51,102 nucleotides of DNA from Desulforudis sp. (GTDB lineage Bacteria > Bacillota > Desulfotomaculia > Desulfotomaculales > Desulforudaceae), in the NCBI GenBank assembly GCA_003604975.1, contig QZIR01000065.1, positions 1-51,102 of the forward strand. The letters are read 5' to 3'. A program made the translations under genes and the position numbers. This document shows positions 23,472-31,263 of the stretch, piece by piece; the stretch's first letter is position 1; each line of letters opens with the position of its first letter. Under the pieces are notes generated by a model, which worked only from the letters and a program-made list of their open reading frames with translations, was not told where the DNA came from and searched no databases.

Positions 23472-23951
23472 ATGTTCGTCTATTGCGCCCGGTCGTGGCG
23501 GGTGAGCACGATGCTGACAACAGGCAGCGTCCCGCTCACTTGTCCACCGGTCACCGCCGAGAACTTTGACACCAACAGGCTGGTAGAGCGGCTGATCTAC
23601 ATCCGGTTGCACGGCATACCGGATCAGCCTTATCTCTATGGAGATAATTGGCTAACCGCTCTATCGGCCGACCAGGTGCGCAGCGTGAGGCTGCCAAGTT
23701 CGCTGGTGTTCCTGGAAGGATGCTATGGCGCACTGTTCGCCCAGGCGTTTATTGACGCCGGGGCATTGGCTGTAGCCGGCAGCAGCGAGCAGACCATCGG
23801 GAAGCGCCTGGCCATCGGGCCCTCGAGCACTGTTGGGCAACGCTGGCTGTGGTCGGTCCTGAGAGGCAAGTCGGCAGGCGAGGCGCTGGCTCGAGCTGGG
23901 GCAGGTGAAAACTGGAGCGTGATAGGCGATAAGGAAGCGAGGTTGACATGA
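23472..23951 (+). CDS. Caspase-like (clan CD) peptidase-fold protein
   Basis: This 159-residue protein begins two bases after the capsid gene. It shows a His-Gly pair (RLHGI, His47) and, about 37 residues later, a hydrophobic strand running into a cysteine (SLVFLEGCYGA, Cys84). AGALAVAGSSEQT follows. That order (strand-HG, strand-xxC, GA.AVAGS) is the clan CD signature of caspase, gingipain and CHAT proteases. A catalytic role is inference from these two residues. It is unusual in a head operon. Confidence 0.66.
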   Translation: MFVYCARSWRVSTMLTTGSVPLTCPPVTAENFDTNRLVERLIYIRLHGIPDQPYLYGDNWLTALSADQVRSVRLPSSLVFLEGCYGALFAQAFIDAGALAVAGSSEQTIGKRLAIGPSSTVGQRWLWSVLRGKSAGEALARAGAGENWSVIGDKEARLT

Positions 23952-24460
23952 AAAGCGATACCAAGAAAAGCAATACCAAGTTTTACCTGATCAATGCGGT
24001 GATCACTCTCGTGGTCGCGCTGGCTGTTTCGGTGGGCGCTCTAATCGCCTTCGATGTGCCGGTCGTGCAAGGTGTGACCAACTTCGACAGCCTGACCCTG
24101 AGCGAGAACCTGATCGTGGGCGGTACGTCTGCTTTGGGCGACGATGTGACGTTTACCGAGAGTATTGTCCTGACGCCAAATACATTCTCAGCGACTACCG
24201 GAGCAATCTCCCTTACGGCGGATTACACGTATTACAACATCACGCCTACGGGAACGATCACTCTAACGCTGACTACGACTGGCGCGTCCATTGGGCAGCT
24301 TCTGGTTATCACCAATAAGGCAGCCCAGAACATTGTAATTGCAGACACGATCGTACGTACATCCTCCGGCGCTGCGTTGACACTCGGCCAATACGATATT
24401 GTGGCTTTTGTGTTCACTGGTACGGAGTGGTACGAGTTGTTCTTGCTCGCCAACAGTTAA
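23948..24460 (+). CDS. Membrane-anchored beta-rich protein
   Basis: This 170-residue protein overlaps the previous stop. A Lys-rich start is followed by one membrane helix (about residues 14-36) and a Thr/Ser-rich beta-repeat region of tail-fibre style (SLTLSENLIVGGTSALGDDVTFT). It may be a surface-exposed or virion-decoration protein. No family was recognised. Confidence 0.72.
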   Translation: MKSDTKKSNTKFYLINAVITLVVALAVSVGALIAFDVPVVQGVTNFDSLTLSENLIVGGTSALGDDVTFTESIVLTPNTFSATTGAISLTADYTYYNITPTGTITLTLTTTGASIGQLLVITNKAAQNIVIADTIVRTSSGAALTLGQYDIVAFVFTGTEWYELFLLANS

Positions 24461-24462
24461 TG

Positions 24463-24503
24463 AAACTCCGGGGCGAAGGTTTAGCTTTCGCCTCCGGAGT
24501 TTT
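24463..24503 (+). terminator. Terminator sharing its T-tract with palindrome site 6
   Basis: Arms AAACTCCGG-GGCGAA and TTCGCC-T-CCGGAGTTT form a 15-bp stem with one bulge. The T-run is the left half of the palindrome at 24499-24514. Confidence 0.75.
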
Positions 24504-24514
24504 GCGCGCAAAAC
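24499..24514. promoter_or_regulatory. Dispersed palindrome site 6 (GTTTTGCGCGCAAAAC)
   Basis: A perfect 16-base palindrome lies in the short gap between two head genes, overlapping a terminator stem and followed by AAT. Confidence 0.75.
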
Positions 24515-24535
24515 AATGCCGCGTCAGGAGGTTCT

Positions 24536-24799
24536 ATGCAAGCGAAAGTAAGAGAGGATTCCGAACAGCGGATCATTACCAGCTGCAGCGGGCGTGAGTT
24601 CGTCAAAGGCGTATGGCGTGACGTTCCGGCTGGCTTCGAGGCGGAGGCGCAGCACAACCCGTTCCTGGAAACCAGAGAACCCACAAAGGTTGTAAGCGGA
24701 TCACTTCCTATCCTGGAAGGCGAGCCGATCAGCGAAACGGTTGTGAACTTCGAAACCAAGCCGGCTGTGAAGCGCAAGAGCGGAGGCAAACATGATTAG
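24536..24799 (+). CDS. Small hypothetical head-region protein
   Basis: This 87-residue protein has AGGAGGTTCT before its ATG. It is charged, with a Lys-rich C-terminus. The end overlaps the next gene. The function is unknown. Confidence 0.72.
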   Translation: MQAKVREDSEQRIITSCSGREFVKGVWRDVPAGFEAEAQHNPFLETREPTKVVSGSLPILEGEPISETVVNFETKPAVKRKSGGKHD

Positions 24800-25178
24800 C
24801 ATTGCAGGTCCGTTCAACAGCGGCGAAGCGGTCGGGAACAATGGCGTCGCCACTGCCAATGCCAACAGCATGATCAGATTGCGCGGCAAGATCATGGGCA
24901 TCTACGTCAAATACAATGACAGCCCGCCGGCAGCCACCACCGATGTGGTTATCAAAGCGCTGGGCACTTCGCCGGCCGCACCGACTTACAACCTGCTGGC
25001 ATTGGCCAATGGCGCAACGGACGGCTGGCGTTATCCGCAGGCACTGATCCATACCGTTGCGGGCGTAGAGATTGCCGGCGAATACACCCCTCTGCTGATC
25101 GATGATTACATCAACGTATTGATCGACCAGGCCAATGCTGGCGACAACGTTGACGTGTGGTTGATGCTGGAGTTGTAA
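24792..25178 (+). CDS. Hypothetical beta-rich head or neck protein
   Basis: This 128-residue protein overlaps both neighbours. It is beta-rich with many small residues (NNGVATANANSMIRLRGKIMGIYVKYND), consistent with a virion decoration or connector protein. No family was recognised. Confidence 0.72.
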   Translation: MISIAGPFNSGEAVGNNGVATANANSMIRLRGKIMGIYVKYNDSPPAATTDVVIKALGTSPAAPTYNLLALANGATDGWRYPQALIHTVAGVEIAGEYTPLLIDDYINVLIDQANAGDNVDVWLMLEL

Positions 25179-25675
25179 TGGCTTACGGATCTGAGAGCGA
25201 AGTAGCAGCCCTGACGCCCCGCGCGGCAAACGCCAGCGGGGTATTCGATACGACCACCACGCCAAAGCTGGCAACGGTGACCACCTGGCTGACGCAACTC
25301 AGCAGCATGGTCGACTCGATGCTGGCGAAGGAAGGCTTTTCCGTTCCGATCACCAATACGACGGTCAAGCCGGCGCTGGACCTGTTCGTTGAGCAGGAAG
25401 CAGCGGCACTGGTGGAAGGCGTGAACGGTTCCGGGCGTTTCGGACCCAGCACAGGCAAGGGCGGCGGGCGCGGTCGTTTTGCCCTGATGCTGGATGACGT
25501 GAAAGCGTTCATCGAAGGTAACGCTTTCGGCTTCGAACAGGCCGGGGCGACACGCAGCCTCAACATCGGCGCGCAGATCGGGTATCGAGGCACAGACGAT
25601 GCCGGCGATGATGTAGAGCCGATCTTCCAGCGCAAGGCGTTCGGGAACGTGTTCGAAGATTGGGATACCGACTGA
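25178..25675 (+). CDS. Head-tail connector-like hypothetical protein
   Basis: This 165-residue protein starts in a TAATG overlap. The N-terminal half is helical (MAYGSESEVAALTPRAAN...LATVTTWLTQLSSMVD), in the manner of gp6-type connector proteins. Glycine-rich middle. Assignment is from its position between head and tail genes. Confidence 0.68.
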   Translation: MAYGSESEVAALTPRAANASGVFDTTTTPKLATVTTWLTQLSSMVDSMLAKEGFSVPITNTTVKPALDLFVEQEAAALVEGVNGSGRFGPSTGKGGGRGRFALMLDDVKAFIEGNAFGFEQAGATRSLNIGAQIGYRGTDDAGDDVEPIFQRKAFGNVFEDWDTD

Positions 25676-26175
25676 TGGCCAAGAGCTTGATTTCTGTTAC
25701 CAGTAAGCCGCCGTTCAGAGACATTCTGGGGCGCTTCACCAAGGCAGATAAAGGGCTGCTCGAGGATAAGCGTGAAGGCATGCGCAACCTCGGCCGGCGC
25801 TGGGTAGCGATTGCCAGGGAAGAAGCGCCGCTGGGTAAGACCGGCAAGTTCCGAAAGTCGATCGGCTATCGCACCAACCAGAGCGGGCAGACAGTAGGTT
25901 TCTCGACCTTCAGCGCCAAGCCGCTGGGACGGTGGATCATCGAGGGTACGCCGGCGCATGGTATTTGGACGCGCAGGGCCTTCGGCGTGTTGAGGTTCTT
26001 CTGGGAAAAAGGCTTCAACGGGCCAGGGATCTATTTCTTCCGCTCGGTCACCCACCCTGGGACCAAGCCGAATCCTTTCCACGAACGAGCCACCGATCGC
26101 TGGATGCCGGAAGCGGACGTCGAGCTGCGGCGCATCTCCCGCAAGTACGTGATGGCAGTGCAGGGAAAAGGGTAA
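25675..26175 (+). CDS. Tail completion / HK97 gp10-like protein
   Basis: This 166-residue protein overlaps the previous stop. It has RNLGRRWVAIAREEAPLGKTGKFRKSI, the style of gp10-like head-tail joining proteins (EAPVDTGxLRxSI), then a conserved HPGTKPNPFHERA stretch near residue 120-135. This pair of motifs supports a neck/tail-completion role. Confidence 0.83.
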   Translation: MAKSLISVTSKPPFRDILGRFTKADKGLLEDKREGMRNLGRRWVAIAREEAPLGKTGKFRKSIGYRTNQSGQTVGFSTFSAKPLGRWIIEGTPAHGIWTRRAFGVLRFFWEKGFNGPGIYFFRSVTHPGTKPNPFHERATDRWMPEADVELRRISRKYVMAVQGKG

Positions 26176-26178
26176 AGC

Positions 26179-26637
26179 ATGAGCGAGTATGCGATCCAGT
26201 TAGGTATCCAGGCCGCCATTCAGGCGATGAGCGAGTTCACCGACGCAGATGTGGTGATCAACGATTGGAGCTTCCTCGATAAATCCAGCGCCAACGCGCC
26301 GTACGTATTGATCGAGGATAGCGACGATTTCGACAGCGAGCAGAATACCCAGGAGCCGGAAACGGTGTGGAATATTCCTATCAATCTGATCGAGGCTTTC
26401 AGCGACTGGGATACCACACTCAATAATTTTCGCACACGCCGGCAGGCGATCCTCGACAAGATCAATTCCGATACCGTGCGCACGGCGGGCGGCCTGGAAG
26501 CGACCAACGTGCGGCGCGTGCGCAACGATGGGAAGATTTATCACATCTACGACAAGAATATTTCCGACGAAGAACTGCGCCAGGCTTCGCCATCGTTCAT
26601 CGGCCAGCGGATCATACTGGAGACGGAGGAATTCTAA
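26179..26637 (+). CDS. Tail terminator-like protein
   Basis: This 152-residue protein follows the gp10-like gene directly. It has alternating strands and helices with a central PYVLIEDSDDFDS and a C-terminal strand pair. Position and size match tail terminator (gpU-like) proteins. Sequence identity is not proven. Confidence 0.68.
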   Translation: MSEYAIQLGIQAAIQAMSEFTDADVVINDWSFLDKSSANAPYVLIEDSDDFDSEQNTQEPETVWNIPINLIEAFSDWDTTLNNFRTRRQAILDKINSDTVRTAGGLEATNVRRVRNDGKIYHIYDKNISDEELRQASPSFIGQRIILETEEF

Positions 26638-26638
26638 T

Positions 26639-26866
26639 ATGCCGAAACCTAAACCAGCGGGTAAAGAACACCCGGCGGGTATAGAACACCCGATCGATAA
26701 GCAAGAAGGCCGGGTCGAATATTTCATCGCTCAGACGCAGCTTACCAACGATGCGACTGAGCGCCAGTACGAGGCAGGGGAAACGGTAACCAGCAGGGAC
26801 TTCGAGCCAGGGGTGATCGATAATTGGCTGAAGATCGGTGTACTGGTCAGGAAGGAGGACGCATGA
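26639..26866 (+). CDS. Small hypothetical tail-region protein
   Basis: This 75-residue protein starts 2 bases after the previous stop and overlaps the next start. A repeated EHPAG/EHPID segment occurs near the N-terminus. The function is unknown. Confidence 0.7.
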   Translation: MPKPKPAGKEHPAGIEHPIDKQEGRVEYFIAQTQLTNDATERQYEAGETVTSRDFEPGVIDNWLKIGVLVRKEDA

Positions 26867-27609
26867 CCGCGGGAAAAAATAAGCTGACCCGTTACATGCG
26901 CATTTATCTGGGCGGCTACGATCTGAGCGGAGACGCCCGGACAGTGGATAGCCTGGATGCCATGTACGCCGACCAGGATATGAGCGGCTGGAGCGACCAG
27001 GTGAAGAAGTCGCTGGCAGATATGGTGATGACGGTTGGCGTGCGAGGCTTCCAGGCGTTGATGAACGATACCGCCAACTCTGGCGCTCATTCGCTGCTGA
27101 AATCGCCGGACGGTGTGACACAGAAACAGGTGTCGGTGCTGTTCGGCGGCGGCGCAGCTCCCGCAGCGAGCGACCCGGCTTATCTGCTGACCGGCGTGGA
27201 CATCGCCGGAAACATCGTCATGGATGGCAAGGCTCCGGCGATCCGGGGAGACTTCGTGCCTATGCCTGGCTATATGGACGGGCAGCCGTGGGGCAAAGTG
27301 CTCATGCCGAATACCAGCCTGGCTGCTACGACCAACGGCTCAACCGTAGATGACGCCGCGTCGTCCGCCAATGGCGCACATGCTAACCTGCACATCCTGG
27401 CAACGGCCAGCGGAAATTTCGAGTTCAAGATCGAGCATTCGACAGATGGCAATTCCTGGGCAACCCTGGGAACGGTGTTTACTGCCAACGGCTCGGCAAT
27501 CACCAGTGAATACAAAACATTCACTGGCACGGTCAATCGTTACGTACGCTTTGTCGCAACCCGCACGGGTGGCACCGTGTCTGTGGTTTGCGTATTTGCA
27601 AGAAAATAG
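26863..27609 (+). CDS. Major tail tube protein 1, with C-terminal beta domain
   Basis: This 248-residue protein starts GKNKLTRYMRIYLGGYDLSGDARTVD. Its first 150 residues resemble the next gene product, including NDTANSGAHSLLKSPDGV against NDTATTGAHTVLKGMVGL. A further 90-residue Thr/Ser-rich beta domain (FEFKIEHSTDGNSWATLG) is typical of discoidin/Ig-like decorations on tail tubes. It is probably a tube subunit with surface domain. Confidence 0.78.
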   Translation: MTAGKNKLTRYMRIYLGGYDLSGDARTVDSLDAMYADQDMSGWSDQVKKSLADMVMTVGVRGFQALMNDTANSGAHSLLKSPDGVTQKQVSVLFGGGAAPAASDPAYLLTGVDIAGNIVMDGKAPAIRGDFVPMPGYMDGQPWGKVLMPNTSLAATTNGSTVDDAASSANGAHANLHILATASGNFEFKIEHSTDGNSWATLGTVFTANGSAITSEYKTFTGTVNRYVRFVATRTGGTVSVVCVFARK

Positions 27610-27617
27610 GAGGCTGA

Positions 27618-28076
27618 ATGGCTGGAGTACCTGGTAAAAACAAACTGGAAAGAGGCATCAGATTCTACTTCGATGATTCTGGTGGGACCCCCCGCGAACT
27701 ATCGGGCGATATGCTGCCTGGCACGCTGCAGGGCGGCGGCGTTGTGTTGGATGAAGTCGATATGTCGGGCGCATCCGACGCAGTGAAGAAAGCCCTGGGC
27801 GGGCCTGGAGACGGGACGGTTGTTGCACAGTTCTATCTCAACGATACGGCCACGACCGGCGCTCACACCGTGCTGAAAGGCATGGTTGGATTGATCGGCA
27901 CGCTGACCATCCAATGGGGCTCTAACGGCGCCGCACCCTCCACCGGAGATCCGGAATGGGAGGGCGAGTACGTTTACCTGGGCGGGCAGATGAGCGCGTC
28001 GGGTAAAGGGATCTTCAGCGCCACATTCAAGCCGGCCAGCGGCCAGGCTGATCCGGCCTGGGGTACGGTGAGTTAG
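27618..28076 (+). CDS. Tail tube protein 2 (paralogue)
   Basis: This 152-residue protein has AGGAGGCTGA before its ATG. It is a shorter paralogue of the preceding gene (GKNKLERGIRFYFDDSGG..., DMSGASDAVKKALG). Either protein may be the main tube subunit, the other a minor or tip-side subunit. Confidence 0.75.
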   Translation: MAGVPGKNKLERGIRFYFDDSGGTPRELSGDMLPGTLQGGGVVLDEVDMSGASDAVKKALGGPGDGTVVAQFYLNDTATTGAHTVLKGMVGLIGTLTIQWGSNGAAPSTGDPEWEGEYVYLGGQMSASGKGIFSATFKPASGQADPAWGTVS

Positions 28077-28429
28077 TGCGCAAGATCGATTGCCCGGCAG
28101 GCGGCTGGATAGGCCTGCCGGACGAATGGTTTGGCGAGCACGCCGTCCGGAGAGAAGAAGCCCAGCGCAAGAGCGAGGGTTTGCCGGATGTATTCCAGAC
28201 CTGGACGATAGCACTATCCTTATTGGAGGACTGGGGAGGCATTCCAGGTCTGGACGGCAATCCTGAAAACTGGGATTTCTCGATGAAGTCCTGGCCGCTC
28301 TTGAACTGGATTTCCAAAACCGTGTTCGCCGATCTGGACGTTGCGCTGCGCTTCCCAAAAGTCTGGCCCGGCTCGTCGCAGGATGGTTCGATGAAAACTA
28401 TCGAACCGGAGATGAAGCCGGGCGATTAG
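28076..28429 (+). CDS. Tail assembly chaperone, short form (gpG-like)
   Basis: This 117-residue protein starts at a GTG overlapping the previous TAG. It is placed between tail tube and tape-measure genes as lambda G is. A canonical slippery heptamer CCCAAAA sits at codons 94-95 with a strong downstream stem, so a fraction of ribosomes should continue into the -1 frame to make the longer product. Confidence 0.85.
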   Translation: MRKIDCPAGGWIGLPDEWFGEHAVRREEAQRKSEGLPDVFQTWTIALSLLEDWGGIPGLDGNPENWDFSMKSWPLLNWISKTVFADLDVALRFPKVWPGSSQDGSMKTIEPEMKPGD

Positions 28430-28647
28430 AAGGCGATGCGCTGGACCTGACCCCGCCTGCGCTGTACAGCCTGTGGCGATCGTGGCGGGATGGTAAGTTA
28501 GGTTACCTGGATACGCCGCTCAGGCACACGGCAGCAGCGCAGGCGGTAGAAGTGATCCACAATATCCTGGAAATCAAGCGCGGCGGTGATTGGGCGAAGT
28601 TCACCCCGATACAAGCGGAGCTGTTGAGATGGCTAGAAGCAGAGTAG
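28076..28647 (+). CDS. Tail assembly chaperone, frameshifted long form (gpGT-like)
   Basis: After slipping back one base on CCCAAAA (28354-28360) the -1 frame is open to a TAG at 28645-28647. The product has about 190 residues: the first 95 shared, the rest reading ARLVAGWFDENYRTGDEAG onward. This explains the otherwise empty gap 28430-28628. In lambda the long form binds the tape measure while the short form binds tube subunits; the same role is inferred. Confidence 0.82.
28354..28423 (+). promoter_or_regulatory. Programmed -1 frameshift signal
   Basis: CCCAAAA occupies 28354-28360 in the 0-frame phase C CCA AAA. Five bases later starts an 8-bp stem GCCCGGCT/AGCCGGGC (28366-28373 with 28416-28423). 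It encloses a second perfect 8-bp stem GGTTCGAT/ATCGAACC with a 7-base loop. Spacing and order are ideal for stimulated slippage. Confidence 0.86.
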
Positions 28648-28973
28648 ACACAATCTATGGCATAGAGCGCGATCCGCAGAGCGAGGCAAAAGGTGATCTC
28701 GTTTGCCCGGTGGTGTTCATCTGGAAGAAGATCGGCGGGGGACTGATCAAGGATAACGTCGCCGGCGCTTTCAAACATGGCGATAGCGTGATAGTGATCG
28801 ACCAGCAGATCGTGGACGGCTTCCGCTGGTGTAAGGTGCGGGGGGAGATCGTTATTCCAGACGGGGAAGAAATGACCCCGGAAGAGCAAGCGAACGGCGG
28901 CAAACGTACGCTCACCGGCTGGCTGCGCTCCAGCCTGCTGAAAGATTACGGGGCGGCCGAGTATGGCGGGTAA
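28629..28973 (+). CDS. Hypothetical tail protein with SH3-like features
   Basis: This 114-residue protein overlaps the end of the frameshifted chaperone. Residues 40-110 resemble a bacterial SH3-like barrel (GAFKHGDSVIVIDQQIVDGFRWCKVRGEIV...GWLRSSLL). In this place it may be a tail accessory; cell-wall binding is another option. Confidence 0.66.
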   Translation: MARSRVDTIYGIERDPQSEAKGDLVCPVVFIWKKIGGGLIKDNVAGAFKHGDSVIVIDQQIVDGFRWCKVRGEIVIPDGEEMTPEEQANGGKRTLTGWLRSSLLKDYGAAEYGG

Positions 28974-31263
28974 CGTCGAAGTCGACCTGATCGTCAAGGC
29001 CATCTCGGAGGGTTTCGAGAAGGTCGCAGATGATCTTAAGAAGGCGGGCGATGGCGCCGGTGGAGCTGGGGATGAATCCGAGAAGGCATCCCATAAGTTT
29101 ACCGAGCTTGCCAACCAACTGAATGTTGCCAAAGACGCCGCCAAGATTTTCTTTGGGACATTCGAGAAGGTCTTTGAGCTGGGCAAGGCCGGGGAACAGA
29201 TAAACCAGACTACAGCGAGCTTCGAAGGCCTGGTAGAGTCTATTGGAGCAGCTCCTGATCTGCTCGACCAACTGCGCAGCGCCAGCAAGGGCACGGTGGA
29301 TGATATGAAGCTGATGTCGTCTACCTTGACCCTGGCGGCAGGTGCAAGCGATGAATTAGCTGGTGCGATGATGGGCGCTGCTCCGCAGTTGATGGAGATC
29401 GCCAAAGCTGCCAACAAACTCAACCCCACGCTGGGCGATACGACTTTCATGTATGAAAGCCTGGCAATGGGTATCAAGCGATCCAGCCCGCTGATCCTGG
29501 ACAACCTGGGGCTGACAATAAAGGTTGAAGAAGCGAATCGCCAGTATGCCGATAGCATCGGAAAGACAGTAGATCAGCTAACAGCGGAAGAACTGAAAAT
29601 GGCGCTGCTGGAAGCGACGCTAAAAGCCGGCGATCAGATGTTACAGCAGGTGGGCGGCTCCACCGATAGCGCCACGGATAGCATAGCCCGAATGGAAACG
29701 GCCACGAAGAATGCCGCCGATGCCTTCAAGGCCATGCTTGCGCCAGCTATTTCCGATGCTGCCGATGCGATCTATTACATGCTCGAAGGCGCCGACCTGA
29801 TTGGGGAGGCGCTTAGAAAGCATGCCAGTTCAGTCGCTTCATCGGCTAAAAATTGGGACGAATACAGCGCAGAGATGATCCGGGCGGCTAAGGCGGCGGG
29901 CCTGTTTGCCAAAGAGGTTGACGGAGAGATCAAGGTATTCGAGCGCCAAGGCAACACATTCATTGAAGTCACCGACAGTCTAAACCTGTTGAACGAGTCC
30001 ATGTTCCGCAATCGCAGCGAATCCAGCGAGGCGACACGCGCCGCTGATAAGATGACTGCAACAAACATCCAACTCGCGAAGACTGCTGCAGATGCTGCCA
30101 AGAGTAATACTGGCATGGCGAATTCCATGCACCTCAGCAAGGACGCAATGGAAGATGCGCTAGACGCTATGAATGGAGCGGATGAGGCATTACAGAGCCT
30201 TGCAAAAGCACAGGATGAATTGACGGCCACAACGGAAGCTCTCGCGGCCGGTTTGGCGGGCGAGCTGCAGGACGCGCTGGATGATTACAGCGAAACAATG
30301 GGGGAGTTAATTGAGGAACACACCAGACTAACCGACGAATTGGCAGAGGCCGAGAGGCTATATGGCGCAAATAGCGAGAAGGTTGCAGAACTGACCGGCG
30401 CTCTTAAAGAGAATGAAGAAGAGCAATTGAAAGCGGGGGAGGCGCTGCGCGTTGCTACGGCAGAGATGATATACCAGCAGGCAGCAGCGGGTTTAGACGC
30501 CGGCGCGGCGCTTGAACTGGCGCGCAGCATGGGCATTCTTTCAGAATCCGACTATGCAACCGCCATGATGGTACAGCTTTTGCGGCAGGAATTCGACTTG
30601 AACCGGGACGGGATGATTAGCGCAGAAGAGGCGGCAAGAGGTTATAACTCAAGCATTTTGCTGATGCAGCAGGCCATAGCGAAGCTGCAATCTACCGGAA
30701 CAGAAATCACCTTTGAGAACCTCAAGAAAGCGATGGAGGAACTTGCAAAGGCAGCCGGCAGCGAGGATGCACAGAATGCGGGTGAAGCGGCTAAAGATGT
30801 AGCCGAAGGCGTTGAAGACGCGGGGAAGGCATCTGAGGACGCAGAGGGCAGCATGGAAGATGCCGCCACCAGCATGGATAAACTGGCGGGCGCAGCCGAT
30901 GACGCCAAAGACCCGGTGGATGATCTTGCCGATACTATCGCCAGGCTGCCAAAGAGCGTGAACGTCCGCTTCTCTCAGTCCGGCGGCGATGCGGTGCTGA
31001 AGCTGCTGAAAGACATCAAGGCAGGGATTGCCGATTTACCCAGCTACAAGAAAGTCGTTATCGAAGTCGAGGCGAAAGAAGGCCCACCGCAAAATATACA
31101 GGGAAACGAAAACCTGAGCGGCGGCAATCAGAACGCAGGCGGGCCGACAACGATTGTAAACAACGAGTTCAATGTTTACGATCAGATGGCGGGCGAGTTA
31201 CTGTTAGAGCAGCAGCGTATGGCTGCGCGTGGCATGGCTGAGGAGTTGATGAATGGCCGCTAA
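28963..31263 (+). CDS. Tape measure protein
   Basis: This 766-residue protein overlaps the previous gene and is the longest in the window. It is Ala/Glu/Lys-rich with long helical stretches and coiled coil (about residues 390-500 and 590-660). It follows the chaperone pair and precedes tail-tip genes. Its length predicts a tail of roughly 115 nm if the usual rule of about 1.5 angstrom per residue holds; this is an estimate. An EF-hand-like DLNRDGMISAEEAARG lies near residue 545. Confidence 0.9.
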   Translation: MAGNVEVDLIVKAISEGFEKVADDLKKAGDGAGGAGDESEKASHKFTELANQLNVAKDAAKIFFGTFEKVFELGKAGEQINQTTASFEGLVESIGAAPDLLDQLRSASKGTVDDMKLMSSTLTLAAGASDELAGAMMGAAPQLMEIAKAANKLNPTLGDTTFMYESLAMGIKRSSPLILDNLGLTIKVEEANRQYADSIGKTVDQLTAEELKMALLEATLKAGDQMLQQVGGSTDSATDSIARMETATKNAADAFKAMLAPAISDAADAIYYMLEGADLIGEALRKHASSVASSAKNWDEYSAEMIRAAKAAGLFAKEVDGEIKVFERQGNTFIEVTDSLNLLNESMFRNRSESSEATRAADKMTATNIQLAKTAADAAKSNTGMANSMHLSKDAMEDALDAMNGADEALQSLAKAQDELTATTEALAAGLAGELQDALDDYSETMGELIEEHTRLTDELAEAERLYGANSEKVAELTGALKENEEEQLKAGEALRVATAEMIYQQAAAGLDAGAALELARSMGILSESDYATAMMVQLLRQEFDLNRDGMISAEEAARGYNSSILLMQQAIAKLQSTGTEITFENLKKAMEELAKAAGSEDAQNAGEAAKDVAEGVEDAGKASEDAEGSMEDAATSMDKLAGAADDAKDPVDDLADTIARLPKSVNVRFSQSGGDAVLKLLKDIKAGIADLPSYKKVVIEVEAKEGPPQNIQGNENLSGGNQNAGGPTTIVNNEFNVYDQMAGELLLEQQRMAARGMAEELMNGR

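Noticed and set aside
22579..23520. 313-codon minus-strand frame opposite the major capsid gene
   Set aside because: Shadow of a GC-rich conserved gene; no ribosome site.
28503..29558. 351-codon minus-strand frame opposite the tape measure gene
   Set aside because: Shadow frame with Ser/Ala-rich low-complexity translation; the plus strand carries the frameshifted chaperone and the tape measure gene.
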